Assembly: GCA_907165275.2 (NCBI GenBank)
Contig: OU015659.1
Span: forward strand, 12,566,501-12,630,500
Length of the DNA: 64,000 nt
From: Zygaena filipendulae
Taxonomy: Eukaryota > Arthropoda > Insecta > Lepidoptera > Zygaenidae
Direction of reading: 5' to 3'
The notes beneath the pieces were generated by a model. It was not told where the DNA came from. It ran no database searches and worked only from the letters and a program-made list of their open reading frames with translations. Positions within the stretch are counted from its first letter, which is position 1. Each line of letters starts with the position of its first letter. Positions 19,736 through 30,165 of this stretch are shown one piece after another. Both the position numbers and the translations under genes were made by a program.

Positions 19736-21857
19736 ATTGAAAGTATTCTATCGGTACTCTGAACACACACAGTTTGGTCATTGAATATCAAAATCACACA
19801 ATCTAGTTTTTAAAATCGAACCTACGATCTCCGTGAATCGTGGTGCGATGGTTGTCAACTCTACTGCCCGTGCATAATACACGTAGTACATATTATTATT
19901 ACTCTATGATAATACTGTCCGTACGTAGGTACGCGTAGGTACCTAAATCCTAATACCACAGATAATAATATTATAATACTTTTATTGCGGCATCCCTTCC
20001 CTATTCATACATAAATCTATTCCAAAGTCCCAATTCAAATTTACCGCGCACCGACCGGCCTACGTGCTTTTGTCGCATAGCTACTAGAATTGCTGTGAAC
20101 ATAGGATGTGGGGATCCAGAGTCAAGTGATCCTGACATCGCAGTACATTTCAATGTGCGCTTTCCTCAGAGGTACGTTGTGAGAAACACTCGGAGACACA
20201 ACAAATGGGGTCTTGAAGAAACCACAGCATTCAGGTAATTCGGTTGACGTAGGTAGATTAGGTAGATAGGTAGATAGGTACTACTCTAATTTGCACCTAT
20301 CTACATATATCTACACTGATATTAAAAAAGAGGTAAAGTAAGTACTAATTCCATTATTTGGACGATCTAAGTACTCCTCAGAGTGATATTGTCGTGTGGA
20401 AGTGTGGTCAAAGAAAACGGGTGCACCCAAGACTGTCACACTCCGTGTTTCGTCCGGTCGGTGAGTCCTTACTCCTTTCTTTCTCCTTTCATTTCGTCAA
20501 TGTACCCTTTTACTGGGTTTCTGGGGATTCTTATCGGCTCCAAGGCAATACAAGGAATACAAGCAGGCCAGTTTGCTCTGGGTTCTGCCATATCGCACCA
20601 ACTATTCTAAATTATTTATTTATTAGGATGTAGTCACACTGAGTTCATAGCGGCTTACTTACTCTGTTAGCCTTGTGTTCTGCAATAAAATTTGATTGAT
20701 TCGCTCATTTTAATAACAATATGGAAATTTCCTACAACCACAACGGACACTAACGTTCCGCAGTTGCGGAGCGTGTCTAGGATCACTCGGTACTACATAT
20801 ATATTACGTATCTACTATATTACGTACCTGCAACGAAAAGTAAGTAGGCACGTAGGTAGTTAGTTACCTAGGTGGGAGTATACTCCTATATTATAATATA
20901 GGATCGGCAAATAGATGAGCGTTTAACCTGGCCCGCCGGTGACGAGGGTTGACAGTCAGCCGTGCCGTGCGTGCTTCACATGAAAAGACAGAGGTCACAG
21001 CAGATGTAATTAATGTGTTATATAGAGTTGCACTTCATGATAGGAGATTATAGATACTAAGTATCTGTGGTATTCCGTACCTATTCAACCGCACTGGCCA
21101 CTTCACTTTAGCTTAAGATAGATAATAAAGAAAAATAAAAGTAAGTTCGCTAGGGTACCGCGCTTGTGGCTCGCAGAAAGTGCTGACGCAGCGGCAACCA
21201 GCGGCAACCAAGCGGCAACACGCGGCAATTTATGCAATGGTCCGATTTCCGCACAGTGCACTGCAAATCTGCTAAGCACAGATAATATTATAATATCATA
21301 CTAGTAATAATATATTATATTATCTAATAGTGTTATGGATACCTAGATACGTAAAGTGTTGACTTATAATTTGACTTCGTAGATGTGCTGTTGATGATAT
21401 TATGTAGGTTCTTATACATGAGTACTACAGTAGAGTATTATACATGAGTAAGAGTGAAAAGTAAAGTGAAAATGAGTTCGCTTTTAGAATAGGTCCGTTT
21501 CATAGCGGTGGTTCGCTTTATAGCGATCGTTTTTGTTTCCATTGCTGTGGGCTTCTATCGTTTTGAGATTGGAGTTTTGTCTGAAAATTGAGATCACGAA
21601 GAAACAATACACGCCTCTGTTTATAAGCTTGGCAGGAGGAATGGAGACGACCTGTGCTGCATATAGGTACCTAGGTACGTAGGTATTAGATACTTCCAGT
21701 CGTTGTTTGTGCCAGCCACATACCTATTTTTTGAATGCGTTGACTTCGAAACTTGATGTTTTCACAGCTTCAAGGGGTTGCAGTAAGTACCTATTTGATA
21801 TTAATTTCAACTTGATAGAAGTATCAACGCATTCCTGAGAAAAATGGTCTTGAAATA
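19736..21857. other. Intergenic: microsatellite-rich, possible LINE remnant
   Basis: This stretch has many TAGGTACCTA-type runs, an AGCGGCAACC tandem repeat at 21,186-21,230, and a block at about 20,380-20,690 (ATTGTCGTGTGGAAGTGTGG, CTGGGTTTCTGGGGATTC) that looks like a LINE 3' end. No gene could be supported. Confidence 0.5.
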
Positions 21858-22048
21858 TCTAGCTATTCCCCGCGGTTTCACCCGCGTTAATTAAGAAGTT
21901 CCCGAGGGAATGCCGGGATGAAAAGTACCCTATGTCACCCAGAATCACTGTAGCTGCCTATTAGTGAAAGAATTTTAAAATCGGTTAAGTAGATCCAGAC
22001 AATCCCCCCTCCAACCTCACAAACTCACAAACTTCACCGTTTTATAGA
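21858..22048 (+). repeat. Core-repeat copy, tail B
   Basis: A forward core followed by AGAATCACTGTAGCTGCC, AAATCGGTTAAGTAGATCC and ACCTCACAAACTCACAAAC. The same tail is found at 45,691-45,893. Confidence 0.8.
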
Positions 22049-22050
22049 TT

Positions 22051-22252
22051 ACTAGCTGTGCCCCGCGGTTTCACCCGCGGCAATTTAGGAGTTCCCGCGG
22101 GAATTCCGGGATAAAAAGTACCCTATGTCCTTCTCTGTACCCCTGACAACGTGCATGCCAAATGTCATTCAAATCCGTTCAGCCGTTTTTGCGTGATTGA
22201 GTAACAAACATCCAAACATCCACACTTTCACATTTATAATATTAGTAGGATA
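22051..22252 (+). repeat. Core-repeat copy, tail A, near full length
   Basis: This is the cleanest copy in the window: CTAGCTGTGCCCCGCGG, full core, GTCCTTCTCTGTACCCCTGA, GTTTTTGCGTGATTGAGTAA and the end ATAATATTAGTAGGAT. It sits head to tail after the tail-B copy. I recall similar sequences among butterfly SINEs but cannot confirm the family name. Confidence 0.85.
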
Positions 22253-22276
22253 GGATAATAAAAAAACAAAGTTCTC

Positions 22277-22375
22277 CCCCGTCTGTCTGTCTGTTTGCGA
22301 TAAACTCAAAAACTACTGAACGGTTTTTCATGTGGTTTTCACCAATAGATAGAGTGATTCAAGAGAAATGTTCGG
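22277..22375 (-). repeat. Tail-E fragment
   Basis: GTCTGTCTGTCTGTTTGC, AACTACTGAACGGTTTTTC and ACCAATAGATAGAGTGATTC, without the core. Confidence 0.65.
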
Positions 22376-23561
22376 TTTTCGAAATTTCTCGTAGATATAC
22401 CTAATAAAAAAAACTTAAAAAATAAATCTTGTGATGACCAAAAAATTAAACAAAAAGAAATCGACCAATTTGTAATTGATTTCAAAACTGATTTTATTTG
22501 TATAGGACATTGAATCTACGTAATGTAAATAAATGAGGGACGTATTGAATCGTTTATATTTTAAATCGATAACTTTGAAAAGAGCAACCAAAGATTTTCT
22601 CGCTCGGATGTTCTCTTGGGAAATCTGCTTCTGGAGGGTGCAGGTACCTAAATTTAAAAACATGTTACATGTTTTGACTGAATTCAAATGTTACCTACTG
22701 GAGAAACATTCGAGAAGTTCAGTAAACATTTTGTGTTTCTGTTTGCGCAGTATACCTATATTAGCGACGCTCGTTGCGCTAGCAATGCTATTATAGCATC
22801 TATTGATAATTCTAACTTGGTTTTCCTAAATCCATAGAGAAGACACCCCTCCGGTCCCCGCCAGGCGCCAATGCAGATACTATGTATATTTGCAGTCCCT
22901 AAAATACAAAATAACTGTAAAAAAAGGTTATAGAGTCTAGAATTCAAATACTCGTAGCCGCATATTCGTCTTGGGAGTGTTCCGAAAAGCTTTTTCCGTG
23001 AACTTTAAAGTAGGTACTGTTCGACTACTAGACATAATGGCAAGTATTTAATTATTTTGGGTAGAGAGGTATAACTCAAACCTAAAGGGAAAAGTTCTTG
23101 AGTGACGACCGCGTGTCATGAAGATTGGACCTGTATCGTCTGATATACATATATATTTTGACTATGACAATGTTTGTCGATGGTTGAAGCGAGTCGTTAA
23201 CTAGTCACTGTGTAACAAAGTTAATAATTTCCATTCACTCTTAAGGTACCAAATTAAGAGACACTTACGGAACGAAACGCGATTACAACAAAGGGAAATG
23301 TTTAAAAGTCACTTTACAATTAAAATTCTCAAGATATTTCAAAGAGGAGTCACTCATTGACATTCAAAGCTGATGGCGGGTCCGAGACGAAACAATTAAA
23401 ACTTGTTCAATGATCTACTTAACATAAGCGAACTTGTCCAAGTTCCAAGCACTGGCAGCAAACAGCAGGCTGCCTCGCCAAGCGATAGCCCATTAGCAAT
23501 TTAGCAGTCGATTAACAGCGTTCCAAGTTCCATTTCGAGGGGTCGGTAAAGCCACGGAATA
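22376..23561. other. Intergenic, no gene seen
   Basis: AT-rich with no recognised repeat. The stretch 23,370-23,560 has balanced base composition and no transposon signature. Confidence 0.45.
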
Positions 23562-23936
23562 GATAGAAGTGACATCAACTCAGTTTGGTGTGGAAACAAA
23601 CGAAAACCAGTGTAGTACACAAAACTAATCATCACGCACAAAAACATTCATTAACGTAACGAAATGTATTTAACGCCGTTGGGTTGGGTTTTAATTTAGT
23701 CTTTGTTTACAAAATTCACAGTTTCGGGAATATTTTACCACTTGTATCAGGTGTACCACTTGCCTGTTTGCCCCCTATGACATAAAAAAAAATATGTATA
23801 TATATTGTGGAAAATGTATTTGGGATGCCAACAAAAGAAGTTTTTGGAAAGTTAGAGCATTTGCTCGTCACTTCCTTAGCAATCGCGGCGCGCCTGCCCC
23901 GGGCCCCGCCCACATGTCATCTCTAGTTACTTCTTT
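23562..23936. repeat. Dispersed family G, copy 2, with nested insertion
   Basis: It aligns with copy 1 except for an 80-bp insertion at about 23,735-23,815. The insertion reads, inverted, as the CACCTGATGGTAAG-type tail with a poly-A and AT run. The GC-rich end is GCGGCGCGCCTGCCCCG. Confidence 0.7.
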
Positions 23937-24504
23937 TCTCTGTGGATAAAGCTATGCCGCCGGGCGTCACCGTTGCGCGTTGGTGCTAATTTAGGTCTTA
24001 TTTCTCATCGACGTTATATGGTCAGCGATATTAGGTACCTATATAGATTTTTGAAATAGACATGGATTTCGAAATAACGTGTCACATGTACCTATGTACT
24101 ACTACTGTAATTTTTTCAATGCGGTAGAAGAACGGCTAGACACTGCTGTGTCGGTACTCAATGTTATAAATTAATCTCCATTGCTCTAGATAGAAAAAAA
24201 CGACAGCAAACGACTACTCTGTTTATCATAAAAACTTCTTGGTAACCCGAAATTGCCTCTTCTTCAAGCTAATCCTAGATCCGCGTTTGTTTAAGGTGTG
24301 GTAAAATTAGCTGCAAATATTTACAGGCCTGAAAGTATAAGTTATAATAAACAGGATAAGAGAAAAAATGATTTCGGTAGTTTTTCCATTGAAAAAATAT
24401 TTCAACTGCATCCACAACGTACACAATATAATATACCTACGTAGTTTCGCTGATTCCGCCCTTCGACCCAATCAAAATATATTTTCAATATTAATATTAG
24501 ATAC

Positions 24505-24900
24505 TAGCTGTGCCGGTCGCCGGTCGGTGAAATCAGTTCAACGGTTTCGGAGATTCGCCCGCGTCACACGTGAGTTTCAGAATTCCCGCAGGAACTCCAA
24601 ACTTCTTTTATACAAACCTTGTCCTGACAATAACGAACACAAAAAAATAATATCCAATTTGGTGCAGTCGCGAGTCGTTTGGAAGTTATGCGATCACATA
24701 CACTTCGGCGATTCATTTTTATTTATAAACTATAGCTGTCCCGGTACACGCACGGTAATTTCGGAGCTCCCGCGGGAATTCCAGGATTAACTATAGACAT
24801 AAACCTTCCGCATGAAACACTATCTATTGGTGAAAACCGCATGAAAATCCATTCAGTAGTTTCTGAGTTTATCGCGATCAGACAGCGGAAGCGACATCAT
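24505..24900 (+). repeat. Two core-repeat copies in tandem (tails F and E)
   Basis: The first (24,505-24,700) has TTCAGAATTCCCGCAGGAAC then ACTTCTTTTATACAAACC. The second (24,733-24,895) has TAATTTCGGAGCTCCCGCGG followed by AACACTATCTATTGGTG, tail E in forward orientation. Confidence 0.7.
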
Positions 24901-24911
24901 TTTATAAATAT

Positions 24912-25165
24912 TACTAGCTGTCCCCCGCGATTTCATCCGCGGTAATTTCGGAGTTCCCGCGGGAATTCCGGGAAAAAGTACTCTACGTCCTTCTCTGTAC
25001 CCCTGAGTTCTGGAGTTCCCGCGGGTATTCTGAGATAAAAACTATCCTATCTTTTAAGTTGGAGCATATTATAAATGGTTACAAAATTTTATCAAAATCC
25101 GTTCAGTAGTTTCGGAGTCCATCGCGGACAAACAACGTGACACGTGATTTATATATATTAGATAG
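24912..25165 (+). repeat. Core-repeat copy, tail D
   Basis: A forward core CTAGCTGTCCCCCGCGATTT, a second partial core, then ATCTTTTAAGTTGGAGCAT, CCATCGCGGACAAACAACG and GTGATTTATATATATTAG. It mirrors the copy at 10,905-11,135. Confidence 0.8.
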
Positions 25166-25702
25166 ATTAAGATTAGGTAAAGATTTCAGTAAATAAAAAA
25201 AAAATTAACCAGAAGTCAAACATCAAAGGAGAATGTAATGTACCTAATCTGCACAAAATAAACCGCGCGAGTGCCACCGAAGGAAGAAAGAAAAGCTAAA
25301 TTAATTTTATTAATTACTAATTAAAATTATATTATTTAAAATATGATGAAAAAGAAACGTTTCATACACTCTCTGAGAGCTTTATGAATGTAATAGAATA
25401 TGGCGCACAGTTAAATGCCAAATACCTACTTATTCACCAAAACCGACCCAAGGCATTATGCGAGGCAGTAAAATAAAAAATTAAATCGTAAGCCCATAAT
25501 ACCAAAAGTACTTAAACGATACTTAGTCGAATTGAATTTTTTTTCTTCCTTTCTGAAAAAAATAATACCGCGACAAAGCTGTATGAGCGTGCGGGCTGCG
25601 GCGCGGCGCCGCCGAGCCATAAACTTATAAGCCCCGGAGGCGGAGCGCCTCATAGGCATGACTTTTTTCCATGAAAGATTTATGGTAAGATTACTATATA
25701 AT
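25166..25702. other. Intergenic; GC-rich patch near 25,585-25,660
   Basis: Non-coding. The patch CGGGCTGCGGCGCGGCGCCG followed by AGCCATAAACTTATAAGCCC stands out from its AT-rich surroundings and has no transposon signature. Confidence 0.4.
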
Positions 25703-25979
25703 ATATAAAAATGAATCCCTATTTCCCTTGGTGACGGCATCATGCGTGAACGGCTGGACCGATTTCACTTATTCTTTTTTTGTTGTCTTAGTTATTGTGA
25801 GGAGAAGAAGAATAAAAGAAGTTTGGAGTTCCTGCGGGAATTCCAAAACTGACGCGGGTGAATCTCCGAAATGGTTGGACCGATTTTGACGGGACTTTCA
25901 CTGCTAATTAGTTGATGTTATAAAGAATAAATTAGGCTACTTTGGAGCTCACGCTGGTGAAACTGCGAGACGCAGCTAG
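25703..25979 (-). repeat. Core-repeat copy, tail F, long
   Basis: An inverted copy with GAGGAGAAGAAGAATAAAAG, GGAGTTCCTGCGGGAATTCC, then a second partial unit ending AGACGCAGCTAGT. Confidence 0.75.
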
Positions 25980-26562
25980 TAATTTATAAATTATGCTCGC
26001 AATTCACTAGGTACATAGTTTATAACAAAGTTGGTTTCCGCTGTCTGTCTGTACCTATGTATGTTTAGATCTTTAAGAGAATCACTCCGATCCGAGACGC
26101 GTCGCGAGTAGGTATTTGCAAAAAGTCTATCTGTTTCATGCCGCTCTGCTACCGTGCGATGCGTGCGATAGAGAGACTAGAGGCGAGTGCCTAATTTTTC
26201 CTTCTGAAATATTGTTTCGGGCCAAACCTTTTCTACCCCCCTAAACCTTCACTAAATGAGACAATTTTGGTGTCATTCGATTCAGTACACCTTAATCTAG
26301 GGCTGTACGTTTTTCAAATTTAGTAATTCAGTTTAGTTTAACTTTAATAAATTAAAAAACTCGAGGAAGATTTTTTGTAAAAAATATGGATATTGAGATG
26401 CTAATAACTTTTGTTAAAAGCAATATTTCTTTAAAATCAAAACGTACAGCCCTAGTTATCCAATACATCAATAACATGTAAAAAAATCATCAAAATTGGT
26501 CTATGTTTAAGGGGAGATAAACGGTTTGGCTTTTTGTATGAAAATTTGCACGCACACGATCG

Positions 26563-26662
26563 TCTTAAAACTACGCAACGGATTTTCATGCGGTTTTCAC
26601 CAATAGATAGAGTGATTCATGAGGAAGGTTTATATCTATATTTGGAATTCCCGCGGAATGAA
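26563..26662 (-). repeat. Core-repeat fragment, tail E
   Basis: Inverted: AACTACGCAACGGATTTTCA, ACCAATAGATAGAGTGATTC and GGAATTCCCGCGGAA. Confidence 0.7.
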
Positions 26663-26883
26663 GTTTTGCAGGTTAAATTTATTTATTTTTAATCTAAATT
26701 GATGAAGCAGGTATAATATGATATTTATACTTGTAACTTCATTATTTTATTAGTTTTGCCTATATCTTTTGACGATTAACAAATTTTTCATTTTTAATTA
26801 TTCACACATTTTTCTTTTATATTTACCTTGTTTCTTTTGTTAATGCTCTTTTGTGTAACACCAACGTAGGTATTTGTTGATCT

Positions 26884-27098
26884 TGTTAGAAAATAATACT
26901 CGATTAATACATTAAGCAGCTGTTTTAATTACTTTTTCACAAAAGGGCGCGAGTGCCATGCACTCCCGCCAATTTCCCAAACTCACAATGACAATCTCAC
27001 TCACCGTTGACAGCTTCTATGCCTGACACCTGTCGCATGACGTTTATGTCACCTGTCACCTGTCAGTGCCAGAGATATTAAAAATGCAGACGCTAACA
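26884..27098. repeat. Left LTR, 215 bp
   Basis: TG...CA ends with the inverted hexamers TGTTAG/CTAACA. Inside are GAGTGCCATGCACTC, a CACCTGTCACCTGTCA repeat and a possible polyadenylation signal ATTAAA near the right end. Confidence 0.88.
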
Positions 27099-27470
27099 GT
27101 CGGCCATTCTGACATTTGTCTGACCCCAGACAACCATCAACAGTGTTTGAGGAAAATTAAGAAGGGTGTGATGTGACCATCACTCCTCTAGACTTTTATA
27201 CAAAATATAATGATTCGTCTAATTCTCAGTACAGGAGAGAAACGACTTTTCAGGATAAAATTTCTTTAAAAGTACAATATAAAAGGAAAATTAAATATAA
27301 CATAAACTAAGTACCTAAATATTTTTAAATAAACAAAAGTATTGCAAGAACTACATATCTATCGACACATGATACTAAAATTCATCTTATATTCAGAAAT
27401 TGTAAGCAACAAAACTATTTGAAAAACTCCGTTATACAATATAAAAACACTCAGTTAATAATTCGTCAGA

Positions 27471-27799
27471 TTTTTATAGAAAAACGAATGATTAAGATAA
27501 AATTACTTTAAAACATAAACAAAGTAATGCAACTAAAACTAAGAACCTTAAACTTTTAAAATATATACTTTTAACAATAATATTGGAAGAAGCACATACA
27601 CGTGATTCTGAGATCTTGTATCGTATTCTAATTCGTCAGATTTTTATATAAAAACGAATGATTAGGATAAAATTACTTTAAAACATAAACAAAGTAATGC
27701 AACTAAAACTAAGAACCTTAAACTTTTAAAATATATACTTTTAACAATAATATTGGAAGAAGCACATACACGTGATTCTGAGATCTTGTATCGTATTCA
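27471..27799. repeat. Tandem duplication, 160-bp unit
   Basis: Two near-identical units begin ATTCGTCAGATTTTTATA at 27,471 and 27,631. A more degenerate related stretch lies at 27,209-27,400. Non-coding. Confidence 0.85.
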
Positions 27800-28049
27800 G
27801 AAGAAAATGTAAAAAAGCAAGACTATTTGAATAACTCAGTTAAGTTTACAAAAAAGAACAGTTAACATTTCGGCCATCCTGTGATAAGATAGAATGTCCT
27901 CATTCTACCATGAGTATTTTTTGTATAAGTATATTTTAAATCATGCTCTATGCAAGCAATGTCATCTTTACTACCGCAGATCATTTTTTATTTGGATTCA
28001 ATGTCCGCTCCAACGTCCTGTCATCACAATATATAGCGCGCTTGCTCCA

Positions 28050-28545
28050 ATGATGATCGGTGCAGCGGCAGCGTGCTTATTCTGGTACTAATACAGGTAG
28101 CCATCAGCCGCACGCTTGCTCCGAGGTCTACTATTTAACATTCAGGCAGCGCGCTCACTCCGGTATTCACACAGGTAGCCATCGGCCGCACGCTCGCTCC
28201 GAGGTCTACTATTTAACATTCAGGCAGCGCGCTCGCTCCGGTATTCACACAGGTAGCCTTCGGCCGCACGCTCGCTCCGAGGTCTACTATTTAACATTCA
28301 GGCAGCGCGCTCACTCCGGTATTCACACAGGTAGCCATCGGCCGCATGCTCGCTCCGAGGTCTACTATTTAACATTCAGGCAGCGCGCTCGCTCCGGTAT
28401 TCACACAGGTTGCCTTCGGCCGCACGCTCGCTCCGAGGTCTACTATTTAACATTCAGGCAGCGCGCTCACTCCGGTATTCACACAGGTAGCCATCGGCTG
28501 CACGCTCGCTCCGAGGTTTATTATTTCATGTTTAACAAGTAAAAA
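28050..28545. repeat. 78-bp satellite, left block
   Basis: About six units of 78 bp with CAGCGCGCTCACTCCGGTAT, ACACAGGTAGCCATCGGCCG, CACGCTCGCTCCGAGGTC and TACTATTTAACATTCAGG. Because 78 is divisible by three, a 160-residue frame runs through the array; it is not a gene. Confidence 0.92.
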
Positions 28546-29286
28546 CCAGATTACTGATTAATAATGAGGATTTGGAAATGGTCGACGAAACTGTCTTTCT
28601 AGGTATAACATTAGATGCAAAATTACAATGGGGCCCACATATAAAAAAAGTTATCGGGTAGATTAAGCTCGGGTCGATTCTGTATTCGTGTTGCAGAAAC
28701 GAGTCATTCGCGCAATCTATAAGTTGGGCCCTCGGGATTCACTGAGAACTAAATTCAGCGAGTTTAAAATAATGACTGTACATTCTCAGTATATATACGA
28801 GAACTTATTATATGTTCACAAAAATTTAGGCAACTTTAAGAAAACAGTGATTTACATAATCTAAACTTAAGAAATAAAGATAAACTCGCTGTGCCTAAGA
28901 CTAGGCTCCATAAAATTTCTAAGTCATTTAAAGGACAATGTATACGCTTTTACAACAAACTCCCAAACGATGTAACTAATTTGTCAATTAATAAATTCAA
29001 GACGCTTATTAAACACAGATTATGCGATAAAGCATATTATAGTGCAGTAGACTATTTAAATGATACAGACGTCTGGGAATGAATTGCTCTATCCAATTAC
29101 TATTTTTTGTTCTCCTAGTTTATAAGTAAGATCATTTAAAGACAGCCCTGCTGAGTTTCTTGTCAGTTCTTCTCAGCAGAGGGCGTATTCCGAACTGACG
29201 GTAATTTATAGTTCTAAGAACCTGCTGACGATTACAAGTGATTGTAACCAATCCTAAGTAATAAATAGCTTTTGAATTTAGAATTT
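28546..29286 (+). mobile_element. 3' end of a non-LTR retrotransposon, broken
   Basis: The fragment carries the C-terminal part of a LINE reverse-transcriptase protein: VDETVFLGITLDAKLQW, a deletion, then KRVIRAIYKLGPRDSLRTK, and at 28,891-29,082 an intact stretch with GQCIRFYNKLPNDVTNLSIN ending in a stop. The 3' tail GAGTTTCTTGTCAGTTCTTC, TCAGCAGAGG is familiar from lepidopteran LINEs. Internal stops and missing parts make it dead. It sits between two blocks of the 78-bp satellite. Confidence 0.8.
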
Positions 29287-29515
29287 TTGGCAGCGTGCTT
29301 ATTCCGGTACTAATACAGGTAGCCATCGGCCGCACGCTTGCTCCGAGGTCTACTATTTAACATTCAGGCAGCGCGCTCACTCTGGTATTCGCACAGGTAG
29401 CCATCGGCCGCATGCTTGCTCCGAGGTTTACTATTTAACATTCAGGCAGCGCGCTCACTCCAATATTCGTACAGGTAGCCATCGGCAGCACGCTCGCCCC
29501 ACGGTCTGAACCTTA
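29287..29515. repeat. 78-bp satellite, right block
   Basis: Three further units. The first (GGCAGCGTGCTTATTCCGGT, ACTAATACAGG) matches the variant first unit of the left block at 28,067 rather than the unit expected to follow it, so the right block may be a duplicated array start. Confidence 0.88.
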
Positions 29516-29862
29516 AACAACATGAAAAATATCCAAAGCAATACCAATTCATTGGCTCGTTGCCTCGGCTATCGGTATATAAAATAAATTACATAGTTCT
29601 ACTTGTGAAAAGTACTTCAAGGGTCAGTTCCACAACAAACCCTTCAACTTTATTACTGTTAGACTTTTACTTTACTATTTTCTTACTTTATTACTTATTA
29701 GAGAATATTTTCGGGGTTTAATTTTGTCCGAGTTTAATGAAATCACTAGTTCAGTCTCTTTAGACTTTGACTACTCTTTGCCCCAATATAAGGAATTAGT
29801 ATTGCAATTAAATAACTCGGCAGAGTTGTTAAATTCTGACCGCAAACCTTTTACCACAGAAT

Positions 29863-30165
29863 AGATAGAAGAAGCATCAACTCTGTTTAATATGAAAACT
29901 AGTGTCGCTGGGTGACTCCCGGACACAAACCCATAATGCACAAATACATTTACTGGCATAATGGAATGTGGGTATTAAACGCCGCCATTCGGTTAGGTTT
30001 CTACCCAGTAACTGTTACACAAATTCGGTTTTGGGAATATTATGGGAAACACATTCGAGATGCCAGCAATGGAAGTTTCGGTAAAGCTAGAGTAATTGCT
30101 TCATAGCAACCGTGGTGCGCCTGCACCGCCTACATGGTTGCCAGTTATTATACTATTTTCTCTGT
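29863..30165. repeat. Dispersed family G, copy 3
   Basis: It shows TGAAAACTAGTGTCGCTGGG, CATTTACTGGCATAATGGAA and CGCCTGCACCGCCTACATGG, the same series as the other copies. It lies inside the LTR-bounded element. Confidence 0.65.

Noticed and set aside
20358..20690. 91-residue frame possibly a gene
   Set aside because: It looks like a LINE 3' region and has no splice or family support.
28060..28542. 160-residue repetitive protein
   Set aside because: It is the 78-bp satellite; no start context, no conservation expected and the array is broken by a LINE.
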